NCBI GenBank assembly: GCA_965240325.2
Contig: OZ251255.1
Coordinates: 434,001 to 498,000, forward strand
Source of the DNA: Rebecca billardiae RCC1528
Lineage: Eukaryota > Haptophyta
DNA: 64,000 bases
Direction: 5' to 3'
The notes beneath the pieces were generated by a model that made no database searches, was not told the DNA's origin, and was given only the letters and a program-made list of their open reading frames with translations. Each line of letters begins with the position of its first letter. The first letter of the stretch is position 1. Below are positions 45,969-56,988 of this stretch, piece after piece. Position numbers and translations under genes: made by a program.

Positions 45969-48735
45969 GCGCGCCGCCGCTGTGGGCCCCGCGGCGGTCC
46001 CGGGCGGGCGGATGCGGGACGAGGCGGCGGGGCGGAGGCCGCCCGTCTTTCCTCGAGCTCGCTCCAAGCGGCACGGGACGGCCTGCGCGCGCCGCCCTCG
46101 CCAGCCGGCCGGGCAGGCGGCAGCGTGGGCCAGGTGCCAGTAACGGCCCGCCGGGCTGACGTGACTCCGACGGGCTATGACGAGCCGAGCGCCGGCCTGA
46201 CGGCAGCCTCCGAGATGACCGAGATTGGAGCGTCGCGGCAGCCGCGGTAGTCCGCGCATCATACACCGCGCGTAAATGATGAACGAATAACATTAACGAT
46301 GGCGCGCAGCGTGACTCGTCCGAGTCACGTCGGCGTCCCCGACTCGCCGCCGCGGCCGGCGTCCGCGACCGCAGGCGCATATGGTAGGGGGGCCAAAGTG
46401 GCACTGTGACGTGACTGACGGCTACGAGCGCTGGTCCTAGCGAGTGTTTAGCGCTGCTGAATTGGGGCTGGATCATATGCCCTCTGGAGGGGTCTGGGCC
46501 AGCCAAGTAAAAACATCAGGTGTACATACCCTGAATATAGGGCGTAACGGCTAGCATATTTACTTATTAGAATGAGCCTGAACTTATTGGAAACGGCATG
46601 TAACGGCTGTCGTATATGTGACATATAGACCATGTCGACTTCACTTTGATAGAGCATCTCGGCGAGATCGTTCTGAGTCCCCAGCAGCAGCAGGTCCCAA
46701 CATGCGATATAGGCTGTGTACTGGCAGGCTGTCAAACACGTAGTTTCCCGGAAGCCACTGGTCGTTACATACCCACCGTGTATATAGACGCCATGCTGAT
46801 GAATACAGTCTCGTCTGATCTCGAGCCGCGAGATACGTTTTCAGACTGTGTATACGGCCATGCGTACGGCGTATTGCAGATATAGTAGACCCGAGGCACC
46901 GGCCCCATGTCCTCAGCCCGGGAGTACTCTCGGGCATAATCAAGGTTTAAAGTCACTCGAGCCAACCGTCACCGCTCCATGGCCGAGACCTACGAGGCAG
47001 GTCAAATCTGTCGTCGTTGCAGTGCGGCACAGTGCCGAGCATGCGATTCGGCAGCAAACGCCTGCTCCAGGTGGTGGCTGGCGTCTCTGCACCAAACCAG
47101 GCCGGATGGGATCGGTCCATATATGTACGCCCTACCCTTTTCCGCGCTATTTCTGGGCGTTGGGGCGGATATTCGGCCTACAGAGGCTGATCCGGCGCTG
47201 TTCGGCGCTCCTGTCTGGCTGCGCGGAGCCGAATGGCAAGCGCCGGCGTGTGCAAGGTGTCAAGATTGAGACGGTCTCTGACGCTCCCGCCGGTCTTGGG
47301 CGCACCAGGGTGCATTGAGGCCCATCTGCGTCTGCTTCTGCAGGCATGCGCGTCACAGGGGCGCGCTTGTAGGCACGGTCGAGTGCACATCGGACCTGTC
47401 GAATGAGCCATCCGCTGCCTGCGAGCACGTCCGCGACGTCCTGAGAGGCGAATGGGAGGCGCCCCGACGCCATCTGGGGGCACGCGTGACCCATACCCAA
47501 CGTGCTGACCATCGCAAGTGCCACGGCAGGTGCAAACACGGGCCCTACGAGCGGAACATGACAGTTGCGGGCTGCGCGGAGGTGTTGCGCGCGAGCTCGC
47601 GCCGGTCTGCTGACGGCGATTCCGGCGCAGCAGGGCAGGTTAGGCGAGCTGGGCATCCACGGATACACATGCACACTTGGGGCGAGCATCGATCTCGCCG
47701 GGGCGAGTTGATCTTGAGCCACAAGGAGGGGTAGCGTGACGGGCGTACGCAGCGCAGCAATTCAAGCCGGCCGACGCGCGCCGCGCACGGCGCGAGGTGG
47801 CCAAGAACCGGGTGGTGAGCCGCTGGTGGCGCAAAGACAAGGGTCAGAAGCGCCCACCAGCGTCACGCGCGCGCGCTCCCGAGACCATCTCGGCGTATCA
47901 TGGGACGCGAGCGCGCGGCGGTCCACTGCCTCCGGCCGCTCATGCTCGAGCGGAACCGAGCTCTGAGCGTCCGAAGGCGTCGGAGCTCGATTTTCGAGCG
48001 GGGTCCGAGAAAAAGGCTCCGCGCCACCCTAAAAGGCCGAGGGAGGAGCGAAAATGCGCCGCGGCTTTGATTTTCTTTTTTAAATGAGCGGTTTGGCCCC
48101 CCTACATATGGCATCCGTCCATCGTCAGCATGCCAGCGCAGCACGCACTATATATATAAGTCTCCGAGTCTCAGGCTTATCCCGCGGCTCCTGCGTCCCG
48201 TCAGAGTAGTGCGGCACCGTTACACGCGGCCACACTTCGTTATAACGCAGGCGCGGTCACACCGTGACCGGGTCACCCCAAGGCTACTAGTGGCCCAACG
48301 GTGCCGCGGGTGCCCGGGCGCCGGGGCGGCGGCCGCCGGTCCGCGCCGCGGGACTGACGCGGTGTGACGCGGCGGCTGTCCGACTCTGCCGAGCTAGCCC
48401 GCACCGTAGCTGATGTGATGCGCGTGACAATTGTCGGACACGGCACTCGAGACATGCACGGGCGCAGCTGATGGCAGCCAGGCCGAGGCGCGAGCACCGC
48501 GATATTGCGCGGCAACTCACGCCAGAAGCACTGGCCGGGATCAGCTGGCGGCTCCGTCACATCCTGAATGCAGCGGCGCGGGCGCGGCTGTGCCGCTCGC
48601 TGCCACTCTAACACGGGCCTGCCACCATACACGGGCTGCGAGCAGGTGGCCCACGTGCGCAGACATCCAGCGACGTGCAGCGTGCAGCAGCAGCAGCCCC
48701 TGCCGCGCGCCGCCGTCGTCAGTCGTCAGAGCACA
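45969..48735. other. Gene-poor interval
   Basis: Short open frames exist on both strands but none has recognisable domains, coding-like codon bias or splice continuity with a neighbour. Composition is lower in GC than the flanking genes from about 46.2 to 48.3 kb. No tRNA-like cloverleaf or MITE ends were found by eye. Confidence 0.5.
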
Positions 48736-49308
48736 TCAGAACCGCAGCGCGGACGCGGCCGTGTGCCGCGACTCGGTGGGCGCGACGCGGGAGCGGCGGA
48801 GCCTGGACGGCGTGCCGGGCAGCTCGTCGGCGTTGTCAAGCCCGTGCGTATCGGGCGGCACCCACATGATCGGGAGCCCCTTCCCGCCCGCGTCGAGCGG
48901 GCGGGTCTCCGGCGCCTGCAGCTTGAGCCCCAGCGCCGCGAGCTCGGCGGCGAGATCGTCCGTCGAGAGGAAGGCGCGGTCCGGCTCGAGGTCGACGCGC
49001 ACGCTGGCCGGCGGGGTGGTCTCCTCGGGCTCCTCGGGCTCGGCTGGCTGCGCCGCCTTGGCCCCGTCGCCCTCCTCCTCGTCCGACTCGACGTCGTACT
49101 CCTCGCCGACCTTCCAGCTGACGCGCATGTGCCGGCTGTCGCGCTTTGGCCGGTGCCGGCCGGCAAGGATGGGGGTCGCAAACTTGCTCGCGGATGGGGC
49201 CGAGGGCAAAGGCTCGGAGTACGTGGTGCCGCTCGGCAGCTGGGCGAACACGGGGGCGTCCTCGTCTGCGCTCGCATATGCCGGAGACCGCGGCGGGGTC
49301 GTCAACAT
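48736..49308 (-). CDS. Small acidic protein of unknown function
   Basis: A 190-residue single-exon frame from MLTTPPRSPAYASADEDAP (Met 49308); an earlier Met at 49413 has a less gene-like leader. A basic patch (RHRPKRDSRHMRVSWKVG) is followed by a strongly acidic one (YDVESDEEEGDGAK), then LEPDRAFLSTDDLAAELAAL. It has no membrane segment and no fold I recognise. Coding character is supported by high GC at third positions and ordered charge patches rather than by homology. The short basic-then-acidic layout is compatible with a nuclear or chromatin-associated protein, but that is only a guess. Confidence 0.5.
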   Translation of the reverse strand: MLTTPPRSPAYASADEDAPVFAQLPSGTTYSEPLPSAPSASKFATPILAGRHRPKRDSRHMRVSWKVGEEYDVESDEEEGDGAKAAQPAEPEEPEETTPPASVRVDLEPDRAFLSTDDLAAELAALGLKLQAPETRPLDAGGKGLPIMWVPPDTHGLDNADELPGTPSRLRRSRVAPTESRHTAASALRF

Positions 49309-49623
49309 GATCGTGTCGCACGCCGAAGACGCGAGGCACTGGCTGGTATCCGCCCACCCCCAAACCACGCACACTGCGCACCCGCGATTCACGACCCGCC
49401 CCCAATGGCCCAATCAAGGGCTTAAGGGTGCAAAAATACCGCCTGATCAAAGCCTACAACAATGCCCATTAGCAAGAGGGAGTATCAAACATCATTCACA
49501 CGCCCTCCCCTATCATAGCTTGTGTGCGGCGGTACATTTCGTCAAACTGGCGATTATCAAACACACAAACCCAGATCGGGGGGATCTTTCGAGAAACTCG
49601 TGGCGATACCTTGGCCGTGGTTA
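49309..49623. other. Upstream region of the small acidic gene
   Basis: A leftward promoter for the gene ending at 49308 should lie here. Nothing recognisable. The right border is the second MITE. Confidence 0.4.
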
Positions 49624-50221
49624 TACAGGTGGATACGGGTGATCTGGACAGTGGCCGACCCAACTCACGCGGAGGCCTCCCTGGGAGCATTGGGGTCGAA
49701 GGGGCGCCAGGGACGGACTTCAGGGGGTCCCTGGAGTTCCGCCGCAGCGCGCTTTCTGCGCTGCGGGCCCGTCTCCGCGCGTGGCGGCCGCAATGGCACT
49801 GTCCAATTAGCCCCTGGCACTGGCTGAGGCATGGGAATCGAGCTCAGAGACGCGCGCGCGGAGGAAAAGCGTGTGCAGCGGCTCGGACGGTTGCTCTGGG
49901 ACCTACCCACGCCAGCGCAACCGCGCCTTGCCTCGGAGTCCGCCCTTCCTGAGTCCGCGCACGCGCCTTGCGGCTTGAAACGCTGGCGTTCGCCCTTGTG
50001 CGCGGGACTCACGAAACAAGGCGAAGGCGGCGAGAAGCGCGACCTGGCGCGTGCGCAGACGACGTCTCACGACCAGGTGAGTTCAGCGAACATCGTGCGC
50101 CGTCGTGGCGACCCGCCAGTGGGCGCTCGTGCTCGTTCGCCCACGAGCCCTCGCCACGAGGCCCGCCGCCCGCTGAGTGTCCAGATAGCCCCTGTGTCCA
50201 GTTAGCCCGTATCCACCTGTA
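49624..50221. mobile_element. Second MITE-like element with TA target duplication
   Basis: Inverted repeats of 27 nt (23 of 27 identical) occur at 49624-49650 and 50195-50221. Trimmed to CAGGTGGATACGGG...CCCGTATCCACCTG, the element spans 49626-50219 (594 bp) flanked by TA. Subterminal TCCAATTAGCCCCTGG (about 49801-49818) and TCCAGTTAGCCCG (about 50197-50209) repeat a related motif. No transposase frame. Terminal CAGG and TA flanks match the element at 8834-9345, although the rest of the terminal repeat differs. Confidence 0.7.
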
Positions 50222-50691
50222 CCGGTGTCTTTCATCAAGAATGGTACTCCGCTATTCGTCATCGTCAAATCTGTCGTACTATTCGATCGCATACAATTTG
50301 GCGCCGAACGCCTGACGACATATTATCAACCTCGTCAAAAACTGATTGCATCCATCCAAAGGCTCCACTGCACACTGTTCATGAACTCACAAACCTCTCA
50401 TTGAGTGTTACTACTTACTTCACAGTCTAAGTCTTGCTGTCAGTCTCATCACCAATGCTGCACTACACCGCGCAGTACCGGGCCATGCGCGCACCACATC
50501 CGCGCTACGTGGCCTGCGCGCTGGACGACTGAGAGCCCATGCCGACCCACTGCGTTCCACTGCTGCCCGCATGCACCCCGAGTCACCAGTTCATTCACAG
50601 TGAGTGCCAGGGCGTTACTCCAATAACTCCATTCACGGCGTCATCACCGAGTGTGATCGGCCAGCCGCTCCGCTGACGATGCTGAGTCGTG
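50222..50691. other. Interval 3' of the sulfotransferase-like gene
   Basis: Relatively AT-rich, no gene. It should include the 3' UTR of the leftward sulfotransferase-like gene, whose stop codon is at 50692. Confidence 0.4.
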
Positions 50692-51966
50692 TCATCGGTG
50701 ATGGCCTTGGCGGCCGCCGCCTGCCGCGGGCGCCCGCGGCCCCGAGAGCCTCGCGCGCCACCTGAGCTCCGCGTACAGCAGCCAGCCGCCGCTCAGCCAG
50801 CGCTGCCACTCGCCGCCCGGCTGCAGCGTCGCGTTGGTGTCCGCCGAGCAGTACGCAGAGGCGTTCACCGCGCGCTCGAAGCGCGCGCGCAGCGCCGGGC
50901 CGCCGCCCGGCGACAGCGGCTCGGGCTCGCCCACGAGCCGCCGCTCCTCCGCCTCGGTGAAATTCCAAATCGCCTCGAGCTGCCGCTCGGCCGCGCACCG
51001 GACTTTTGGCGCTGGCAGGACTCCCTCCGGGTGCACCTTGGCGAAGGCCGTGGCGACCACGTCCGCCCAGAGGGTGCGCCGCGCAAGGTCCGCGCCGACC
51101 AGCCCGCTCGCGCTCGCCGCGGCGAGCACGTCCATCACGTGCGCGTACACCGGGGGCTGCGCCTCGTTCGACCGCCGGTTGGCGAGCGCCTTCCCCTTAG
51201 AGGTCGCGCGCAGCCACGCGCAGCCGTGCGCCGCGCGCATGCGCTCGCAGACGAAGCGGGTGAGCAGCGGCGCGGTCGAGCCGCCCGGCCCGTCGTCGCG
51301 CAGCCGTATCAGCGTGACGTTCGCCGACGGCAGCCGCGCCCAGCGGTCGTGCGCGCGCCCGACCCACCGGTCGATTCCGAGCGGCGTGGACAGCCACTCG
51401 ACAAGGGGCACGTGCAGCGAGCCGGCGTGCGCGAGGGTGTACCCCGGCCTGTACGGCACGGGGCGCGTGTCCTCGGCGTGCAGGCTCACCGCCCACTCGT
51501 GGTACGGCCGGTACACCAGCACCACCTCGACGGCCGCCAGCGGGGGCGCCAGCAGCTCCAGCAGCCGCCGCCCGTCCGCATCTGGGTCGGAGAGAACCTC
51601 TGCGGAGATGAGAAGCTGCGCGCCGGGGCTGCTCGCGACGCGGCGGGCGGCGGCGGTGAGCGCCCGGCCGGACGGCGTGCGCTGCAACGTGCGCCCCGAG
51701 CGCTGGTCCATCATGATGTTCAGGTGCTGCAACGCGCCCGTCCAGACGCCGTCGATTGTCGGGACCACGACAGCGTCCTCGCGCTCGACCAGCCGGCGGA
51801 GTCCGGAGTCCGGTGCGATCAGCGCCTCCTGCAGGGCGGTCGAGCCTGTCTTCATCGGCCCCGCGTGCACGACTGCGCGAGGCGGCGGCGCTCCGAGCGC
51901 CGCCGCCGCCATCAGCAGTAGCCAAAAGAGAGATGGCGAGCGCAACGCTGCCGCCAGGCCCGCCAT
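50692..51966 (-). CDS. Secretory sulfotransferase-like protein
   Basis: A single-exon frame of 424 residues from MAGLAAALRSPSLFW (Met 51966). A signal peptide or anchor (LFWLLLMAAAALGAPP) precedes VVHAGPMKTGSTALQEAL, a match to the 5'-phosphosulfate-binding loop (KxGS/T) of sulfotransferases, and VVLVYRPYHEWAVSLHAE, which resembles the 3'-phosphate-binding region (R...S). NVT and NAS sites are potential N-glycosylation positions. It is expected to act in the secretory pathway using PAPS, probably on glycans. Length fits. The family assignment rests on two motifs and the rest is divergent, so nucleotide-sugar or unknown activity is not excluded. No introns. A basic, Gly-rich C-terminus ends at 50692. 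Confidence 0.62.
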   Translation of the reverse strand: MAGLAAALRSPSLFWLLLMAAAALGAPPPRAVVHAGPMKTGSTALQEALIAPDSGLRRLVEREDAVVVPTIDGVWTGALQHLNIMMDQRSGRTLQRTPSGRALTAAARRVASSPGAQLLISAEVLSDPDADGRRLLELLAPPLAAVEVVLVYRPYHEWAVSLHAEDTRPVPYRPGYTLAHAGSLHVPLVEWLSTPLGIDRWVGRAHDRWARLPSANVTLIRLRDDGPGGSTAPLLTRFVCERMRAAHGCAWLRATSKGKALANRRSNEAQPPVYAHVMDVLAAASASGLVGADLARRTLWADVVATAFAKVHPEGVLPAPKVRCAAERQLEAIWNFTEAEERRLVGEPEPLSPGGGPALRARFERAVNASAYCSADTNATLQPGGEWQRWLSGGWLLYAELRWRARLSGPRAPAAGGGRQGHHR

Positions 51967-52485
51967 CGTCCATTGCCCCCCTTTATTATTTCTTTGATCC
52001 GCCCATCAGTCCATCACGAGTCACGACATGTGTACGCATGCAGTTCGGCCCCGCCCTTTATAATTCGGCCATGTAGTTCGGGACTTTCTGCTCACTTTCG
52101 TCGGGAGCGCCCGCAGTTTTCGGGCCGCCTGAATAAGATCCCGTGGACCCTCCCCGTGTGGTTAGTCAGAGCCTCTGAGCGCGGCTCTCCGGAGCGCGTG
52201 GACTCCGAGCGCGGGGCGGCCGTTCTTGCTGCAATGGCCGCCTTGATGTGGTCACGGCAACGCGCCCCTCACCTGCCTGCGCCGGTCTGTTTTGTGGCGG
52301 TGCGAAATAAAATAACATCGCCACGCCCATCACGAGAAACTCGACGGATTGACTGCCGGCACTTCCGACTTCAGGCAATCGCGGAATCGGGCCTGCGGCG
52401 CGCCGCTGAGCAGTCACTGAGCAGCTCGCTGCATCTGCGCCCAGCAGCTGCGCCCGCCCGCGCCGCGGGGCGCTCGTGGGGGAGC
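51967..52485. other. Intergenic: 5' flank of the sulfotransferase-like gene
   Basis: Promoter of the leftward sulfotransferase-like gene is expected here, with the 3' UTR of the next leftward gene at its right end. Nothing recognisable. Confidence 0.4.
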
Positions 52486-53538
52486 TCAGCGCTGCTTCTT
52501 GAGGTCGGCGTGCTGACCGCCTGCCGCCAGGCCGGACGGCGGCGTGGGCGTGGCGGCCGCGGCAAGGCCACTGGCAGCGGCGGCGGCGGCGGCCGCGGCG
52601 TGCGGGCGCGGCGGCGCGGCGGCGGCACTGCCCGCCGCGGCCACGGCTGGCTTCTTGCCCGCGGCGGGCGGTGGCGGGCTCGCGAAGAGCCAGGCGTCCC
52701 CGAACGCCGGCGTGCACAGCAGGCACCCCGCCGCGTAGCTGCCCACGCCCAGCCCCGCCAACGGCCCCAGCAGCGGGACTGACATGAGTAACTGGAGTAC
52801 CAGCCCAAAGCCTAGGAGCTGCGGCGCGGCGCGCGCGCACAGGCGGAGCTGCTGGCTGAGGCCGACGGCGCGGAGCGAGGCGAGGTGCACGCGCACGCAC
52901 TGCACGCCCGTCGAGAGCGCGCTCACGCACAGCGACAGCGCCGCAGCCGCGCGCGGCCGCGCCTCGCCCGCGAGGCCGCGCGCGGCACCCACCGCCATCG
53001 CCGCGCACACAGCGTGCACGAGGGTTGCGAGCGTGGCGCGCAGCGTGGGCAGCGCGCGGCGCTCGACGCGGAGCCGGCGCGCGCGCGTCTCCCCGCCGTC
53101 CGCCGCCTCGACGCCCAGCAGCACGAACTCCACCGCCGGCGTCGCCGCGAGGATGGAGGCGAGAAAGAAAGCGCACGACGGCCAGAGCCCGAGCACGCCG
53201 CCGAGCCCGTGGGCGAAGGAGACCCACTCGCGCAGCGCGGAGCGCTCGGCGTCGACCGCGGCGTCCACCGCCGCCTCCGTCCGCGCCTCGCCGAGCCACA
53301 GCCGCAGCGCGCCGAACAGCAGCGCGGCCAGGCCGACGAGCGCGATCGCTGGGAACGCGAAGAGAACAGCGAGCGAGCCGGCGGCGAGGACGAGGGTGGA
53401 GAGGGCGTACAGGACGACGGCGATGGCGGCGAAGGCGCGGAAGAAGCGCTTGTACGTGCGCACCACGCCTGGGTCGCGCGCCGCGAGCTTGATGCCGCGC
53501 AGCGCCGCGAGCGCGCCCGCGGCCACGCCGCCGAGCAT
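52486..53538 (-). CDS. Unknown multi-pass membrane protein
   Basis: A single-exon frame of 350 residues from MLGGVAAGALAALRG (Met 53538), with stop at 52486. At least five hydrophobic segments: AIAVVLYALSTLVLAAGSLAVL, FPAIALVGLAALLFGALRLWL, GVLGLWPSCAFFLASILA, ALPTLRATLATLVHAVCAAMAV and LLGPLAGLGVGSYAAGCLL. The C-terminus is Ala/Pro-rich and ends in KKQR, a possible ER-retrieval-like basic end. I do not recognise the family; a weak resemblance of SVPLLGPLAGLG to EI24/CysZ-type proteins is too slight to use. It is head-to-head with the TIR-like membrane gene, which also has a hydrophobic N-terminal half, so co-regulation is plausible. Confidence 0.65.
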   Translation of the reverse strand: MLGGVAAGALAALRGIKLAARDPGVVRTYKRFFRAFAAIAVVLYALSTLVLAAGSLAVLFAFPAIALVGLAALLFGALRLWLGEARTEAAVDAAVDAERSALREWVSFAHGLGGVLGLWPSCAFFLASILAATPAVEFVLLGVEAADGGETRARRLRVERRALPTLRATLATLVHAVCAAMAVGAARGLAGEARPRAAAALSLCVSALSTGVQCVRVHLASLRAVGLSQQLRLCARAAPQLLGFGLVLQLLMSVPLLGPLAGLGVGSYAAGCLLCTPAFGDAWLFASPPPPAAGKKPAVAAAGSAAAAPPRPHAAAAAAAAASGLAAAATPTPPSGLAAGGQHADLKKQR

Positions 53539-53871
53539 TGGACGATCGAGTCGAGACGCCGCGGCGGCCGCCCGCTCCACTCCCGCCCGGCCGGTCCTTT
53601 TTTCTGATTTCTTTGCCCGGACAAGGTCTGGAGTCCCTTGGCAGTGGTGAGCAGCTTTCACAGCTTGGCTCGGCAAAGAGGCTCGGCTGCCGCCGCGGCA
53701 ACCCCACGGACGGGCGCCGGGGCGCCGCACAGAAAGCTGGTGCGCGGCTGCGTGTGGTGCAGCGCTGGTGGCAGTCCAAGCCGCTGCGCTCATTTTGCGC
53801 CGCCGCCAGCGCTCGCGGGCGGCCTCGGGGCGCGCGCCCAACGTGCCCGCCTCGGCTCTGCGCGGCGCGGC
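53539..53871. promoter_or_regulatory. Shared divergent promoter region (two membrane-protein genes)
   Basis: 333 bp separate the divergent start codons at 53538 and 53872. No TATA box or known element is evident. Confidence 0.5.
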
Positions 53872-56692
53872 ATGCTGCGTGCCCTCGGGATCGGCGGCCC
53901 CGCCAGCCCGGCCCCGCCGCCCCTCGTCGCCAACGCGCGCCGCATGGCGCCGCGCACGTCCGGCGGCGGCCGCGTGCGCCGCGCCTCTGTCGACGACATC
54001 GGTGTGACGCTCCAGGACGGCTTCGACCAGGAGACGGGGCGCGTGAAGGCGCCGCGGACGGTCGACGTGCACGTCGACGCCCTCGCCGACGAGCCCAACC
54101 CCAAGGTCCACGCCGCCGAGCGCCTGACCGCGCGCATCGAGGAGGCGCGCGCCGCCGCTGCCGAGCTGCGGCTGCGCACGCGCGTGCCTGCGCTCGTGCT
54201 GGGCTCGGCGGCGTTCTTCTCCGCCGCGGCGCTCGCGGGCGCGCTCATCGCGTCGGGCTCCGCCTGGGCCACCTTCGCGCTCCTCGCCTGCGTCCCCTCC
54301 TTCCTCGTCGCCCTCCTCGGCCTCTTCGCGGCCGACGGCGCGTGGCCCGCGGTCGTCTCGGTGGGGGGCACGGCGCTGTTGTGCGTGGACGGGTGCGTGC
54401 TGCTCGCGCGCTCGGTGCTCGACGCGCTGCTGATCGGCGGGCAGTGCCCCTGGCCCGACGCCGCGCTGCCCGCCTCCGCCGCCGCGCTCCCCATCCCGCG
54501 CCTCACCGTCTCGGCCGACGGGCGGCGCGACGCGGCGGCGCGCGCGCTCGGCGGCGCGTGTCAACTCGCCCTGACGGAGGGGACGGTGGCGCTGGCGGCG
54601 GCGCTGCTCGGCGTCGGCTCGGCGGCGCACGTCGGCCGCGCCCTCGCCAAGAAGCGCCCGCGCCGCGCGCTCCTCTCCGCGCTCTGGGGCTCGATCGGCC
54701 GCTACCTGACGCTGCGTGGGCTCGGCGCGCTCCTATTGCCCGCCGCTACTGGCTTTACCCGCATTCTACCCGGCGGGCTGGAAGGGACGGGGCTGGGCTC
54801 GGAGGGCGTGACGCTGCCGCGGCTGGGCTCGCTCGGCGCGCCGGGCACCGCCGACGACCCCACCGGCGTCGTCGGCGCCTCCGCCGAGCTCGCGTGCGCG
54901 CTGCTCCTCCTGCTGTGCGGCGTGCCGCTCGCGCGCCGCGCGCCGATTGCGCGTGTTCAGTCGTGGCTCGCGTGGCGCCCGCCGCCCGCGCCGCCGACCA
55001 ACTCGGTGGACGCGGGGATCGGCTCGCTGGTGGGCACGCAGCCCGACGCCGAGGTCATGATCGGCGCGGCGCAGGCCCTCTACGTCTACATCACCCTCGA
55101 CCATATCACCTTTCTAGATGTACTTAGGAGAGGGGTAAGTCGACCGCCTCCGAAGGAGCTGGACGCGGACGGTGGCGAATGGGCGGCGGCGGAGGAGGCG
55201 GCGGAGGCGGAGGCGATGGTGGCGAGGCGGAGCGTGGTCGGCGGTGGCGGCGCGCGCGGGGGCAAGCGCCGCTCCGTCGAGCGCGCGCCCGCCCCGCCCG
55301 CCCAAGCCGCCGCCGCCGCCGCCGCGGCGGGCGGCGCGTCGGCGCGCGCCGCGCCGCCCGGCCGCGCGGGCGGCGCGGGCGGCGTACACGGCGCCATCGC
55401 GCGCGCGCCGCGCCCGCCGCAGCGCACGATCACGGGGATCTGCGGCGTGGAGGGCGGCGGCAGCCCGTCGCGCGGCGCCAACCCGTTCCACGGCGGCGCC
55501 ATCGCGCCGGGCTGCCTCCCCGCCGCCGCGCCGGGCGCGGACGGACGGGCGGGCGCAAGAGGGGGGTTCGATTCGGGCGCGGCGCCGGCGGCGCGGCCGG
55601 CTGCGCTGACCGTCGTGACGGGCGCCAGCTCGCGCGCGGCGGCGGCGTGGCCGGGCCTGTTCGGCGGGCCGCTGCACGGCGTGGACTCGGGCCACCACTC
55701 GCCCCTCTCCTCCGAGCCCTCCTTCCGACGCCACTCGTGGCAGTTTCCGGGAACCGACCTCGGCCGCGGCCTCGGCGGCGGCGGCGGCGGCGGCGCGCTC
55801 GGCGGCGCGGTGGCGCATGGTGGCGGCGGCGCCGGCCGCGGGCACCGGCGGCTGTCGACGCTGCACACGACGGCGCGCACGGCGCACTTCGGCGACATCG
55901 ACGCGTACGTCTGCCACTCGTGGCACGACGACCCCGAGGCCAAGTGGGCCGCGCTCGAGGCGTGGCGCGTCAAGTTCAAATCGGCGCACGGCGGCCGCGA
56001 GCCGCGCGTGTGGCTAGACAAGGTTTGTGTTGACCCGGAGGTCCGGGCGTCGGTGTTGCAGGCGCTGCCGCTGTTCGTCGGCGGCGCGCGCGCGCTCGTC
56101 GTGCTCGTCGGCGAGACGTTCACCACGCGCCTCTGGCCCGCCGTCGAGCTCCTCCTCTTCCTCCACCTCGGCGGAACGCCCGCGCAGGTGCGGCGAGCCG
56201 CGCGGCGGCGAGCGCGCGGCGAGCGCGCGGCGCGAGCGCGGCGCGCGCGGCGCGCGGCAGCGGGCGGGCCGCGGCGGGTGGCGGCGCGGGCCGCGGCGGG
56301 TGGGCCGCGGCGGGTGGCGGCGCGGGAGTGACGGTGTGTGTGTGTGTGTGTGCCGCGCGCCCCGCGGCTCACGCGCCCCGCCGCCCGGACCCTCTCCCTC
56401 CCGGACCCCCGGACCCCCGGACCCCCGGACTCCCGGACTCCCGGACTCCGCCAGGTGCACATCCGGCCGCTGGAGACGGACGCGGTGCTTGGCTCGGCGG
56501 CGGCGCTGCTCACGCGGCTGGAGCGCTTCGACGTGCGGCGCGCGGCGTGCACCAAGGATTCGGACAGGGAGCGGCTGCTGCAGTTCGTCGACGCGGCGTA
56601 CGGCGGCTCGACCGCGGCGTTCAACCGCGCGGTGCGCGGCGCGCTGCGCGCGTGCGTCGAGGCAGGCGCCGCGGGCGGCGCGCGGCGCAAGC

Positions 56693-56741
<49 letters not shown>

Positions 56742-56988
56742 CGGCGGTGGCGGCGGCGGGATCGCTCTGAGCGTGGGCATGCTCACGCGCCCGCCCGCGC
56801 CGCCGCCGGGCGCGTCCGCCGCCGCGCCCAGCCGCCCCGCCGCGGCCGCGCCGCCCTCGCCCTCCACTTCGAGTGAATCGAGCGCGCCGCCGCCGCTGTT
56901 CACGCCGCCGCCGCCGCGCGCGTCGCCCCTCAGCGCGCTTGGGGGGCTGTTCGGAGGCGGCGGCGGCGGCGGCCGCAGGAGCAACTGA
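53872..56988 (+). CDS. Membrane protein with C-terminal TIR-like domain and glycine-rich tail
   Basis: Exons 53872..56187 and 56455..56988, phase 0, give 949 residues from MLRALGIGGPASP. Hydrophobic segments in the first 350 residues include ALVLGSAAFFSAAALAGALI, FALLACVPSFLVALLGLFA and AELACALLLLLCGVPLA. A long disordered Arg/Ala/Gly region follows. The TIR-like domain: GDIDAYVCHSWHDDPEAKW, REPRVWLDKVCVD, ALPLFVGGARALVVLVGE and TRLWPAVELLLFL, where the Glu (56146-56148) aligns with the catalytic Glu of enzymatic TIRs although the preceding Cys is replaced by Pro. Exon 2 continues VHIRPLETDAVLG and ends in polyglycine. The domain order parallels the gene at 40356. Intron 56188..56454 carries a CCGGACCC-type minisatellite. 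Function is inferred as membrane-linked signalling. Confidence 0.75.
56401..56451 (+). repeat. Short CCGGACCC/CCGGACTC minisatellite in an intron
   Basis: About six units of CCGGACCCC then CCGGACTCC run up to the acceptor CCGCCAG of intron 56188-56454. Confidence 0.85.

Noticed and set aside
46640-47320. Short open frames that might be a small gene
   Set aside because: No domain, no coding-like composition, no splice continuity.
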